Notes: generated from the sequence alone by a model not told the origin. Positions 1-4,916 are shown, numbered from the stretch's first letter. The stretch is DNA of 5,515 bases from Parcubacteria group bacterium RIFCSPHIGHO2_01_FULL_47_10b (GCA_001824325.1 MHXC01000046.1:1-5515), one strand, 5' to 3'. Numbers and translations: made by a program.

Positions 1-1
1 A

Positions 2-277
2 GTAAAACGCGCAAAAAATCTCAAAACAATTATTCTCTACGGCGAGAATAAAAAGAAACTGGTGAGCATCCTTAAACCAACGAAGAAAGAAATCGTTGTT
101 GAGAAAAATAATCTACTGGCTGTTGTGAGACGAGCATATCGAGAAGCGCAACAAGTAGCTATCCGCTATAAGCTACCAACTATCATACTCTTCTCCCCTG
201 CCGCAACAAGCTTTGATATGTTCAAAAACTATAAAGACCGCGGGCTTCAATTCAAAAAAGCGGTTCGGGCGCTTTGA
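2..277 (+). CDS. murD: UDP-N-acetylmuramoylalanine--D-glutamate ligase, C-terminal part
   Basis: MurD adds D-glutamate to UDP-MurNAc-L-Ala with ATP in the cytoplasmic phase of peptidoglycan synthesis. Only the last 91 codons are present; the gene enters from the left edge and the frame is open from base 2. The tail reads SPAATSFDMFKNYKDRG (fragment residues 65-81) and aligns by memory with the E. coli MurD end, SPACASLDQFKNFEQRG. This is the C-terminal Mur ligase domain that closes on the substrate. Ser70 of the fragment appears to match the Ser that contacts D-Glu in E. coli, while the aromatic residue seven positions later is Tyr instead of Phe. A GTG at 62 could be read as a start but lies inside the domain, so it is not the real start. 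The gene ends with TGA. Another Mur ligase is less likely because of the tail motif. Confidence 0.88.
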   Translation, partial: VKRAKNLKTIILYGENKKKLVSILKPTKKEIVVEKNNLLAVVRRAYREAQQVAIRYKLPTIILFSPAATSFDMFKNYKDRGLQFKKAVRAL

Positions 278-287
278 TTTCGCCTTA

Positions 288-306
288 TTAGAAACGAAGT
301 TTCTAA
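288..306 (+). terminator. Hairpin just after murD, possible weak terminator
   Basis: A perfect 8-bp stem (TTAGAAAC / GTTTCTAA) with a GAA loop begins 10 bases after the murD stop. No T-run follows, so it is not a standard intrinsic terminator. It may protect the mRNA 3' end or pause transcription ahead of the tRNA promoter. Confidence 0.4.
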
Positions 307-311
307 CGGGG

Positions 312-340
312 TTTCACTTCATAAAAAATCAGCGTATAAT
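312..340 (+). promoter_or_regulatory. Sigma70-like promoter of tRNA-Asp
   Basis: A perfect TATAAT -10 box lies at 335-340. TTTCAC at 312-317 is a weak -35 box 17 bases upstream. The expected start is near 347, a few bases before the mature tRNA 5' end at 351, so the 5' leader would be very short. Confidence 0.75.
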
Positions 341-350
341 GGGACACACT

Positions 351-429
351 GCGGCCGTAGTTCAGCCTGGTTCAGAATGTCCCCCTGTCACGGGGAAGAT
401 CACGGGTTCAAATCCCGTCGGCCGCGCCA
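351..429 (+). tRNA. tRNA-Asp (anticodon GTC), CCA encoded
   Basis: The full cloverleaf can be paired by hand. The acceptor stem is GCGGCCG with CGGCCGC, seven of seven pairs. The D stem is GTTC/GAAT with one G-T pair. The anticodon stem TCCCC/GGGGA encloses the loop CTGTCAC, with GTC at 387-389, which reads Asp codons. The variable loop has 5 bases, and the T stem ACGGG/CCCGT carries the loop TTCAAAT. G426 is the discriminator base, as expected for tRNA-Asp, and CCA at 427-429 is encoded. It has its own promoter upstream and a terminator directly downstream, so it is probably transcribed as a single-gene unit. Confidence 0.97.
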
Positions 430-432
430 AGG

Positions 433-468
433 AAATAAAATTGTCCTGATATGGGGCAGTTTTATTTT
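433..468 (+). terminator. Rho-independent terminator of tRNA-Asp
   Basis: A stem of about 14 bp starts four bases after the CCA end. The left arm runs 433-446 and the right arm 454-467, with two G-T pairs and a 7-base loop. The left arm is A-rich and the right arm is T-rich, ending TTTTATTTT. It could therefore stop transcription from either direction, including read-through from the minus-strand gene at 638-1252. Confidence 0.8.
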
Positions 469-470
469 CT

Positions 471-616
471 CGCCGACCGGATTTGAACAAAAGGAGGGGT
501 CGGGAGGAAATGATGTCCTCCCGTCGAGGAATGATTCGCCAGCTAGCGAAGGATTCAAAACCGAGGGTTTTGAAAGCACAGCGGAGCGAGCAGTGAAAAT
601 CCGGTCCGCCGCGCAG
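471..616. repeat. tRNA-tail-mimicking structured element after tRNA-Asp
   Basis: This 146-base stretch holds no convincing gene. Its left end (471-488) is an inverted copy of the tRNA-Asp T-arm/acceptor 3' half: 16 of 18 bases match the reverse complement of 406-423. Its right end (597-614) is a direct copy of 410-427, also 16 of 18. The two ends pair with each other: ACCGGATTT (476-484) with AAATCCGGT (597-605), extended to 472/609 with one mismatch. Inside are three hairpins: 501-508/516-523 (8 bp), 535-539/546-550 (5 bp) and 554-562/566-574 (9 bp, GAG loop). An open frame from the tRNA through this stretch gives a peptide beginning SPTGFEQ. That resembles spurious proteins often called from antisense tRNA ends. 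It could be a structured RNA or a small tRNA-associated repeat; function is unknown. Confidence 0.6.
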
Positions 617-637
617 ATTTATTCTTATTTCAGTATA

Positions 638-1252
638 TTAAGGATTTTGAGTTGGTGCTTCTCGAGAAGTACGCTTTAAGTTATCAGCAAAGGTCTTCAA
701 GGTTCCTTTTAGATTTGGACCGCGGAGAGCAAGTCCCCCGCTTCGATATTTAATTGCGAATGGTTCAAACTCACCCTCCAAAGGCCGGAAGCCATAGACC
801 CTTCCCATACTACTCGGATCGTCCTCAAACCGAAAAACATCATACATTGATTGTGCTGTACGTTGTGCTAATTCTTTCAAACCTCTTTGTGTTTCTAAAT
901 TGGGACTCTTCGACGACATAAGGTATCCAACAGGGGCAAGTTCTGCAACTTTATCTAAAAGATATTTCCCAAGTTCCTTCAAAAAGTAATCCTTATCCAC
1001 TACGCACCTTCTCTTAAATTCTTCAAACGCCTGTCCTTCGGACACAAAAGAGGGTCTGTCCCCATCAGAATATTTGCCAATCTCTTTACGCAAGATATCA
1101 GAAAATAAAGAATTTACGTCTTCTTTCGAACCGACACCGGTGTCAAACTGCTCTTGCCCATTCGCTAATGCCTTAAGATAAGTAGCCGCCTGAGATGCCT
1201 CAGGAGTAACGGGCTTCCTTTCTCCACCGATGTTGTCCTCTTTAAGGGGCAT
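638..1252 (-). CDS. Hypothetical soluble protein, 204 aa
   Basis: I do not recognise a family. The predicted protein is charged and apparently cytoplasmic, with no signal peptide or membrane segment. The first 20 residues are polar and probably disordered. Residues 20-60 and 75-105 look helical (AATYLKALANG, DYFLKELGKYLLDKVAEL), and so does 122-140. A more strand-like part, about 148-182, contains GRVYGFRPLEGEFEPFAIKYRSGGLALRG. The lysine/arginine-rich tail (183-204) again looks helical. There is one cysteine (C83) and no obvious catalytic motif. The ATG at 1252 is the only plausible start and no Shine-Dalgarno precedes it. A good promoter lies 25-53 bases upstream. The gene is probably single; its 3' end reaches to within about 20 bases of the tRNA-associated element. 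It looks like a real gene because the frame is long and the promoter fits the ATG. Confidence 0.75.
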   Translation of the reverse strand: MPLKEDNIGGERKPVTPEASQAATYLKALANGQEQFDTGVGSKEDVNSLFSDILRKEIGKYSDGDRPSFVSEGQAFEEFKRRCVVDKDYFLKELGKYLLDKVAELAPVGYLMSSKSPNLETQRGLKELAQRTAQSMYDVFRFEDDPSSMGRVYGFRPLEGEFEPFAIKYRSGGLALRGPNLKGTLKTFADNLKRTSREAPTQNP

Positions 1253-1276
1253 AGATAATAGAGATTAATTTCAAAT

Positions 1277-1305
1277 ACTATAACTTTGATCTATCGGTTC
1301 GTCAA
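1277..1305 (-). promoter_or_regulatory. Promoter of the 204-aa gene
   Basis: Read on the minus strand, TTGACG (1305-1300) is followed after exactly 17 bases by TATAGT (1282-1277). Both boxes are one mismatch from the sigma70 consensus. Transcription should start near 1270, giving a leader of about 18 bases without a Shine-Dalgarno before the ATG at 1252. Confidence 0.72.
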
Positions 1306-1333
1306 CATCGCCAAACTAACTTTGGTTCTAACA

Positions 1334-1357
1334 TCGTCTACGAGGCCGCGCAGACGA
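1334..1357 (-). terminator. Hairpin after the cfa gene
   Basis: A 9-bp stem (TCGTCTACG / CGCAGACGA, one wobble pair on one strand) closes a 6-base loop, starting 9 bases past the cfa stop. No T-run follows on the minus strand. It is a candidate 3'-end hairpin or weak terminator separating cfa from the next promoter at 1277-1305. Confidence 0.4.
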
Positions 1358-1365
1358 AATATAAT

Positions 1366-2520
1366 TTATCGAATACTCTTATATCCTCCCGGGATATCGC
1401 CGCGCGTAATAACGATTTGCCACAACGTTGCTTTTTGAGATCGGGAGAGTCCGGCTGCAATCAAGAGATAATATTCCCACATTCTACGGAATCGCTTGGT
1501 GTATTTTTGTTTTCCCTCTTGGTCTTTGATTTCTTTTATGTCGTCCCAGTGTTTCATAAAATTACTATGCCAGGCGAGGAGCGTTGGTTCATAATCAGTG
1601 CCAAATTCATGCAGATCTTCAATCATGAATAACCCCTCTACGCTTTTTGCGATCTGGGCAAGCGAAGGAGCGACTGAATTTGGAAAAATATATTTATGAG
1701 TCCACGGATCATTTGTCGTCTTCGATGTCAGCTGGCCTATCGTATGAAGAAGAAATATCCCTTTAGGTTTGAGATGTTTATACACAACTTCCATGAACTC
1801 CTGATAGTTTTTGGGTCCGACATGCTCAAACATGCCGACCGAAACAATATGATCAAACATTTCAGGACGTCCATCTGCATCCATGATCGGGTCCCTATAA
1901 TCTTGGAATCTGAATTCGACTGGAAGTCCTTTGGACATTTTCTCTCCTAACGCGATTTGCTCTTTTGAAACAGTGATGCCGAGAGACGAAACACCATATT
2001 TTTCGGCTGCAAACTTCATAAAACTTCCCCAACCGCAGCCAATATCAAGAACCCTGTCTCCTTTCTTCAGCCCGATTTTCCGACAAATTAAATCGATCTT
2101 TGCTTCTTCTGCTTCGTCAAGATTTTTCGCTCCGTTCCTCCAGTATCCGCAGGTATAGGTAAGCCGTTTATCAAGCATATATTCATAGAGTTCGTTTCCT
2201 ATGTCGTAGTGCTCTCCTACGACATATGCCCGGCGGAGACCCTGCATATTGGTGAATTTTGCTTGAAGCCCCTGGATTTTATCATGCCAAGACAATTTAT
2301 TTACTTTTGTTTCTAAATCCGCAAGAAGAGATCGATAGACCATTTCAGGAAGATCCTTACAGTCCCAATCCTTGTCCATATATGATTCCCCGAGGCCCAG
2401 TAATCCTCCGCCCAGGACTCTTTTATAAAATCGGTCGTTGTGTACGATGATATCCCACGGCCGTCCGCCATTGATTTTTACGTCTGCAAATGCAAATATA
2501 TTTGCTACTGTCTGTTGCAT
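1366..2520 (-). CDS. cfa: Cyclopropane-fatty-acyl-phospholipid synthase
   Basis: The enzyme uses S-adenosylmethionine to add a methylene bridge across double bonds of acyl chains in membrane phospholipids, working on the inner face of the membrane. At 384 aa it matches the 382 aa of E. coli Cfa, so it is full length. An N-terminal lipid-binding part (about 1-90) is followed by a class I methyltransferase core with motif I VLDIGCGWG (157-165). Active-site residues known from E. coli Cfa are present: Cys in YTCGYW (C124), E232 in MFEHVGPKNY, H259 and I261 in LLHTIG, and Tyr310. These form the bicarbonate pocket of the family. The family C-terminal pattern RRMWEYYLLIAAG...LWQIVITRG is intact. 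The ATG at 2520 has no Shine-Dalgarno; the promoter boxes sit almost on top of it. The gene stands alone, divergent from the HExxH gene. A mycolic-acid-type methyltransferase of the same superfamily is less likely given these motifs. Confidence 0.95.
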   Translation of the reverse strand: MQQTVANIFAFADVKINGGRPWDIIVHNDRFYKRVLGGGLLGLGESYMDKDWDCKDLPEMVYRSLLADLETKVNKLSWHDKIQGLQAKFTNMQGLRRAYVVGEHYDIGNELYEYMLDKRLTYTCGYWRNGAKNLDEAEEAKIDLICRKIGLKKGDRVLDIGCGWGSFMKFAAEKYGVSSLGITVSKEQIALGEKMSKGLPVEFRFQDYRDPIMDADGRPEMFDHIVSVGMFEHVGPKNYQEFMEVVYKHLKPKGIFLLHTIGQLTSKTTNDPWTHKYIFPNSVAPSLAQIAKSVEGLFMIEDLHEFGTDYEPTLLAWHSNFMKHWDDIKEIKDQEGKQKYTKRFRRMWEYYLLIAAGLSRSQKATLWQIVITRGDIPGGYKSIR

Positions 2521-2529
2521 CTTAGTTAT

Positions 2530-2557
2530 AGAATAGCCGAGATATAAAAAATCTCAA
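2530..2557 (-). promoter_or_regulatory. Promoter of cfa, nearly leaderless
   Basis: On the minus strand TTGAGA (2557-2552) is followed after 16 bases by TATTCT (2535-2530). The expected start is near 2523, only a few bases before the ATG at 2520. A 5-bp inverted repeat (GAGAT 2539-2543 / ATCTC 2551-2555) overlaps the spacer and could be an operator or chance. Confidence 0.5.
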
Positions 2558-2576
2558 ATAGAGCGAGACCGCGCAC

Positions 2577-2604
2577 TTCAACTTATCCCAAAACGTGATA
2601 CTAT
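2577..2604 (+). promoter_or_regulatory. Extended -10 promoter of the HExxH gene, leaderless
   Basis: TGATACTAT (2596-2604) is an extended -10 box (TGn plus TACTAT). TTCAAC (2577-2582) is a partial -35 box 16 bases upstream. The predicted start falls at about 2611, the A of the ATG itself, so the mRNA would have no leader. Confidence 0.55.
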
Positions 2605-2610
2605 CTCTCT

Positions 2611-3450
2611 ATGAAGAGAGAAAAAAGATACGTGCCGCAACAAGAAGAAATCATTCCCGGCAATCTAAAACGAAAAATCAGGCACGCAGTAACAATAGGG
2701 GTACTTGCTACGGCCATGTTCACTGCTGAGGGTATTTCCCCAGAACGTGACTCTGATACAGAAACCCCGGACGCTCAAACACAAAAACAACCCGATGAAT
2801 TCATTCCAATACATAGAAAAGTGACGGGACTTGAAAAACATCTTACGCAACAAGAAGTTCAAGAATTTTGTGCCAACCAACTTCACGTTTTAAAAGAATT
2901 GATAGAGAACCATGAATATCCTATACCCGAGATTAAAGAACGCTATGTAAAACTCCTCGAAGATATTCGTAAACGCTATCAGAAAGCAGTATCTATACAA
3001 GTAACCGTAAATTACAACCCTATTGGGAAAGAAGTAATTGCCGCTTCGACTGTAACAAAAGAAGATGGCCCAAAATTAGGAATATTCACTCCCGCTCTGA
3101 AGGATATATGGGAACGATATTCAAGAGAATCAGATGATCCGAATTGGAAAGAGAAATTTGAAAACCTTACGATTGTGTCTGTTTTACATGAACTCGATCA
3201 TTTATCCTCGGGTTATGTTATAACGCCAACAAATCAAGATACATCCTTGGAAGGCAGGGTTTTGAGAGAAAAACATGCTTGGGCGCTTACGTGTCAAAAT
3301 ACAATGGAAATCCTTATAAAAAATGGGAAGCGACTTGATCCCAGTCATCAACTACGTTACGACGCATGGATAAAAGCGGGTAGAGATGTTAATTCTCCAG
3401 TTTGGGAAGAATTTATAAGACGCATCCATCGGCCACTCTACGATAAATAG
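2611..3450 (+). CDS. Membrane-anchored putative metallopeptidase (HExxH), 279 aa
   Basis: I do not recognise a named family. A basic N-terminus (KRKIRH, 20-25) precedes one hydrophobic segment (about 26-41, AVTIGVLATAMFTAEG), so the protein is probably anchored with the rest outside the cytoplasm. Residues 42-65 are a polar Asp/Thr/Gln-rich linker. Residues 75-130 are helical and charged. The key site is IVSVLHELDHLSSGY (188-202), with H193, E194 and H197 forming the HExxH zinc signature inside a hydrophobic helix. E214 or E220, in SLEGRVLREKHAW, could be the third zinc ligand as in gluzincin-type peptidases. The tail (about 245-279) is rich in aromatics and arginine. Start at 2611 is set by the promoter, since no Shine-Dalgarno is visible. 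Peptidase activity is inferred from this motif alone. It converges on the doxX-like gene with one base between the stops. Confidence 0.8.
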   Translation: MKREKRYVPQQEEIIPGNLKRKIRHAVTIGVLATAMFTAEGISPERDSDTETPDAQTQKQPDEFIPIHRKVTGLEKHLTQQEVQEFCANQLHVLKELIENHEYPIPEIKERYVKLLEDIRKRYQKAVSIQVTVNYNPIGKEVIAASTVTKEDGPKLGIFTPALKDIWERYSRESDDPNWKEKFENLTIVSVLHELDHLSSGYVITPTNQDTSLEGRVLREKHAWALTCQNTMEILIKNGKRLDPSHQLRYDAWIKAGRDVNSPVWEEFIRRIHRPLYDK

Positions 3451-3451
3451 A

Positions 3452-3832
3452 TCACGCGGTGGAGGATGCCATTTTTCTCCGTATAGATTGCGGAAGTGAC
3501 TCTGCCATAACGGCGATCGCCGCTGCTAAGATCGCGATATCGCGCACAGTAACATCGGTGATGCCGCTTACGGTAAGAACGATCGCGAGATGGATTGCCG
3601 CAACGAACGCCGCGAGCCACGCAAAAACGTCTATGAGGAGCAGGACGCCGATTACGATATCAAGGATCGCCGTGCCAATCATTGCCTCGCGAATCGGTAC
3701 GGGGAGGAGGTTCGCTGCCCACGGCGTGAGGAACGCCCCCCATGCTTCGGGCTGTTTAAAAATCAAGACGCCGATCCAGAGAAATGTGATGGCGAGCCCG
3801 ACGCGTAGAATATGAAATGATGTCTTTCTCAT
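3452..3832 (-). CDS. DoxX-like four-helix membrane protein
   Basis: This 126-aa protein has four predicted membrane helices at about 8-25, 50-68, 70-88 and 97-111. Its N-terminal helix (RVGLAITFLWIGVLIFKQPEAW) and the start of helix 4 (VRDIAILAAAIAVM) resemble the DoxX/DoxD family pattern, where an Arg-Asp pair opens the last helix. Some DoxX proteins are linked to quinone-coupled sulfur oxidation or thiol/oxidative-stress complexes, but most are uncharacterised, so the substrate here is unknown. The ATG at 3832 lies three bases after the stop of the VKOR gene, without a clear Shine-Dalgarno, suggesting one mRNA and translational coupling. The neighbour supports a redox role at the membrane. 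The stop is TGA, and the opposing gene ends one base away with no room for a terminator. GC content appears higher than in the HExxH gene. Confidence 0.78.
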   Translation of the reverse strand: MRKTSFHILRVGLAITFLWIGVLIFKQPEAWGAFLTPWAANLLPVPIREAMIGTAILDIVIGVLLLIDVFAWLAAFVAAIHLAIVLTVSGITDVTVRDIAILAAAIAVMAESLPQSIRRKMASSTA

Positions 3833-3835
3833 ATC

Positions 3836-4246
3836 TTATACTGCACTACTTACTATAATTATAACCCCCATCAGCCAAATTGTGCACGCTGACATCAGAC
3901 ACCAAAAACACCACGCGCGAATCGTATGCCACTGGAGGTAAGTGAAGAAAACAGATACGAGCGAAGCGATGCCTACAAGAATCTTGAGCGCGATACCCCA
4001 GAATACGAGTGGCTCCACCCCGATAACCAAAAACGCAGCGATCACGGAAATAACAATATACACAAAGAGGCCCAATATGTCGTTTGGAACAATAAACAAT
4101 TCGCTGTATTTGCTCGTGAGCACCGTGGCACATCCCTCTCCAATCGGACACACCGGTTTTTGAGCGGCAATCCGCGTACGAATCAAATACACGGTTTCGC
4201 TAATGCCGATTGCGGAAAGCGTAAAAAGAAGCGCAAAAGCGGTCAT
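3836..4246 (-). CDS. VKOR-family disulfide-bond-forming membrane protein
   Basis: Bacterial VKOR homologues oxidise a DsbA-like thioredoxin partner outside the membrane and pass the electrons to quinone, replacing DsbB. All four family cysteines are present. Numbered from the ATG at 4246, C33 and C39 (CPIGEGC) form the loop pair after helix 1, spaced as in the Synechococcus protein, and C113-F-W-C116 is the quinone-proximal CxxC in the last helix. Four hydrophobic helices fit the fold. No thioredoxin domain is fused, so a separate partner is needed, and none lies in this window. An in-frame TTG at 4261 would add five residues (MYDEY); I prefer the ATG at 4246 because it starts right at the first helix. 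No Shine-Dalgarno is seen for either. The gene is the first of a probable two-gene operon with the DoxX-like gene. Confidence 0.9.
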   Translation of the reverse strand: MTAFALLFTLSAIGISETVYLIRTRIAAQKPVCPIGEGCATVLTSKYSELFIVPNDILGLFVYIVISVIAAFLVIGVEPLVFWGIALKILVGIASLVSVFFTYLQWHTIRAWCFWCLMSACTIWLMGVIIIVSSAV

Positions 4247-4269
4247 ATATTCATCATACAATAACGCCG

Positions 4270-4275
4270 TTTATA
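4270..4275 (-). promoter_or_regulatory. Possible -10 box for the VKOR-doxX operon
   Basis: TATAAA on the minus strand would place the start near 4263, about 17 bases before the preferred ATG and next to the alternative TTG. No convincing -35 box is visible; the -35 region falls inside the upstream terminator hairpin. TATTGT at 4263-4258 is an alternative. Confidence 0.35.
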
Positions 4276-4313
4276 AAAAGAAAAACCAGTACCGAATCAG
4301 ATTCGAATACTGG
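4275..4313 (-). terminator. Rho-independent terminator of the 140-aa gene
   Basis: On the minus strand the arms CCAGTA and TACTGG (4313-4308 / 4291-4286) enclose a small internal loop and a second 5-bp stem (CGAAT/ATTCG) with a 3-base loop. The hairpin is followed directly by TTTTTCTTTTT (4285-4275). The hairpin plus T-run is a textbook intrinsic terminator for the gene ending at 4363. Confidence 0.85.
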
Positions 4314-4318
4314 GTTCC

Positions 4319-4348
4319 CGCCGAGAATGCCCAAGAATGGGCGCGGCG
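4319..4348 (-). other. Second GC-rich hairpin in the 3' UTR of the 140-aa gene
   Basis: The outer arms CGCCG/CGGCG (4319-4323 / 4344-4348) and inner arms GCCCA/TGGGC (4329-4333 / 4338-4342) form a stable hairpin with an asymmetric internal loop and a 4-base loop. It lies between the stop codon at 4363 and the terminator. It probably stabilises the mRNA 3' end; a structured regulatory role is possible. Confidence 0.5.
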
Positions 4349-4362
4349 TGGTTATCTGCGTT

Positions 4363-4785
4363 TCAATCGGGGTCGTCACGGCGGATCCCTTTCTCCCTGG
4401 ACAATCCGACATGGATGTCATCGTACGTGGCGAGAGGAGGTGAGATAAAGAACTCCTCCGATTCGAACTTCACGAGCGGCGGGTCCGCCTGCTCCTGTTG
4501 TGGAGAGGCCGATTGCCGCGGGACAATCGTCCCTCGCCCCTGGAATGGAACACGAAAGTAGATCGTCGCATCACCTTCGTGCCAAAAAAATGCCGCCTCC
4601 GCCACGAGGGCGATGAATTTCCTCTTCGGAAGCTTGACATAAATCCAACCGAGGCCGTCGGCGACAACTCCCTCAATGATCCCTTCCTTTGTGCCGCCAC
4701 TATCTGCCAGAAACCTACACTGACCACCGATGAGCGATGTGAGCTCTGCGCGGCTCAACTCGCTGAATTTTCCACTCTTTCTCAT
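4363..4785 (-). CDS. Hypothetical protein, 140 aa
   Basis: I do not recognise a family. Residues 1-20 are basic and helical (SELSRAELTSLIGG). Residues 21-82 look like a small beta-rich domain, with alternating short strands: CRFLADSGG, EGIIEGVVADGLGWIYVKLP, KFIALVAEAAFFWHEG, ATIYFRVPFQG. From about 88 onward the chain is Pro/Gln/Asp-rich and probably flexible, with a short hydrophobic patch (EFFISPPL) near 111-118. There is one cysteine (C23), no signal peptide and no membrane helix. The ATG at 4785 is well supported by AAGGAG eight bases upstream, and a TTGACA promoter lies further up. A good terminator follows, so this is a single-gene unit, divergent from the 137-aa gene. The beta-rich fold is a guess from residue patterns. 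Confidence 0.75.
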   Translation of the reverse strand: MRKSGKFSELSRAELTSLIGGQCRFLADSGGTKEGIIEGVVADGLGWIYVKLPKRKFIALVAEAAFFWHEGDATIYFRVPFQGRGTIVPRQSASPQQEQADPPLVKFESEEFFISPPLATYDDIHVGLSREKGIRRDDPD

Positions 4786-4793
4786 TATTTTGG

Positions 4794-4799
4794 CTCCTT
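4794..4799 (-). promoter_or_regulatory. Shine-Dalgarno of the 140-aa gene
   Basis: AAGGAG on the minus strand lies eight bases before the ATG at 4785 and fixes the start. It stands out because the cfa, HExxH, 204-aa and VKOR genes lack any such site. Confidence 0.8.
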
Positions 4800-4853
4800 T
4801 TCTAGCAACCCCCGAAACGAAACCTGTATTCGCACCGAAAAGCTGCTTGGTAT

Positions 4854-4882
4854 ATTGAACTCTTATTTTATATAATTGTCAA
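4854..4882 (-). promoter_or_regulatory. Promoter of the 140-aa gene
   Basis: A perfect TTGACA -35 box (4882-4877) is followed after 17 bases by TTCAAT (4859-4854), four of six matches to the -10 consensus. The predicted leader is about 60 bases, much longer than for other genes here. Confidence 0.55.
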
Positions 4883-4916
4883 AAACAAAAAAGGCCGCCG
4901 CGGTTTCTCTGCCCTA

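Noticed and set aside
510..593. A 27-codon basic mini-ORF (MMSSRRGMIRQLAKD...) with AGGAGG upstream
   Set aside because: The spacing of the AGGAGG is too long and the closer GGAGG too short. The frame is fully overlaid by the three hairpins, so structure explains the sequence better. It cannot be excluded without homologues.
377..679. A 100-codon plus-strand frame running through the tRNA and the element after it
   Set aside because: It overlaps the tRNA, the terminator and the start of the opposing gene. Its SPTGFEQ-like text matches what an antisense tRNA end gives when translated, so it is a spurious frame.
2520..2611. A possible conserved operator between the divergent cfa and HExxH promoters
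   Set aside because: Only a 5-bp inverted repeat is visible, which is easily chance in AT-rich sequence; I kept it as a remark under the cfa promoter.
3512..3544. HIP1-like octamer GCGATCGC and a 12-bp palindrome CGCGATATCGCG, with GATCGC recurring nearby
   Set aside because: They lie inside the doxX-like gene, where GCG ATC (Ala-Ile) and GCGATATCGCG (Arg-Asp-Ile-Ala) codons produce them. Hydrophobic coding explains the repeats, with no need for a site.
3459..3815. A 118-codon plus-strand frame opposite the doxX-like gene
   Set aside because: It is a shadow frame: low-complexity Ala/Ile/Thr/Arg text, while the minus strand gives a clean four-helix protein that follows the VKOR gene.
3926..4264. 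A 112-codon plus-strand frame opposite the VKOR gene
   Set aside because: The opposite strand has all four VKOR cysteines and the helices; this frame has no recognisable features.
4498..4875. A 125-codon plus-strand frame opposite the 140-aa gene
   Set aside because: The minus-strand gene has a promoter, a well-spaced AAGGAG and a terminator, while the plus frame has none and runs through the minus-strand promoter.
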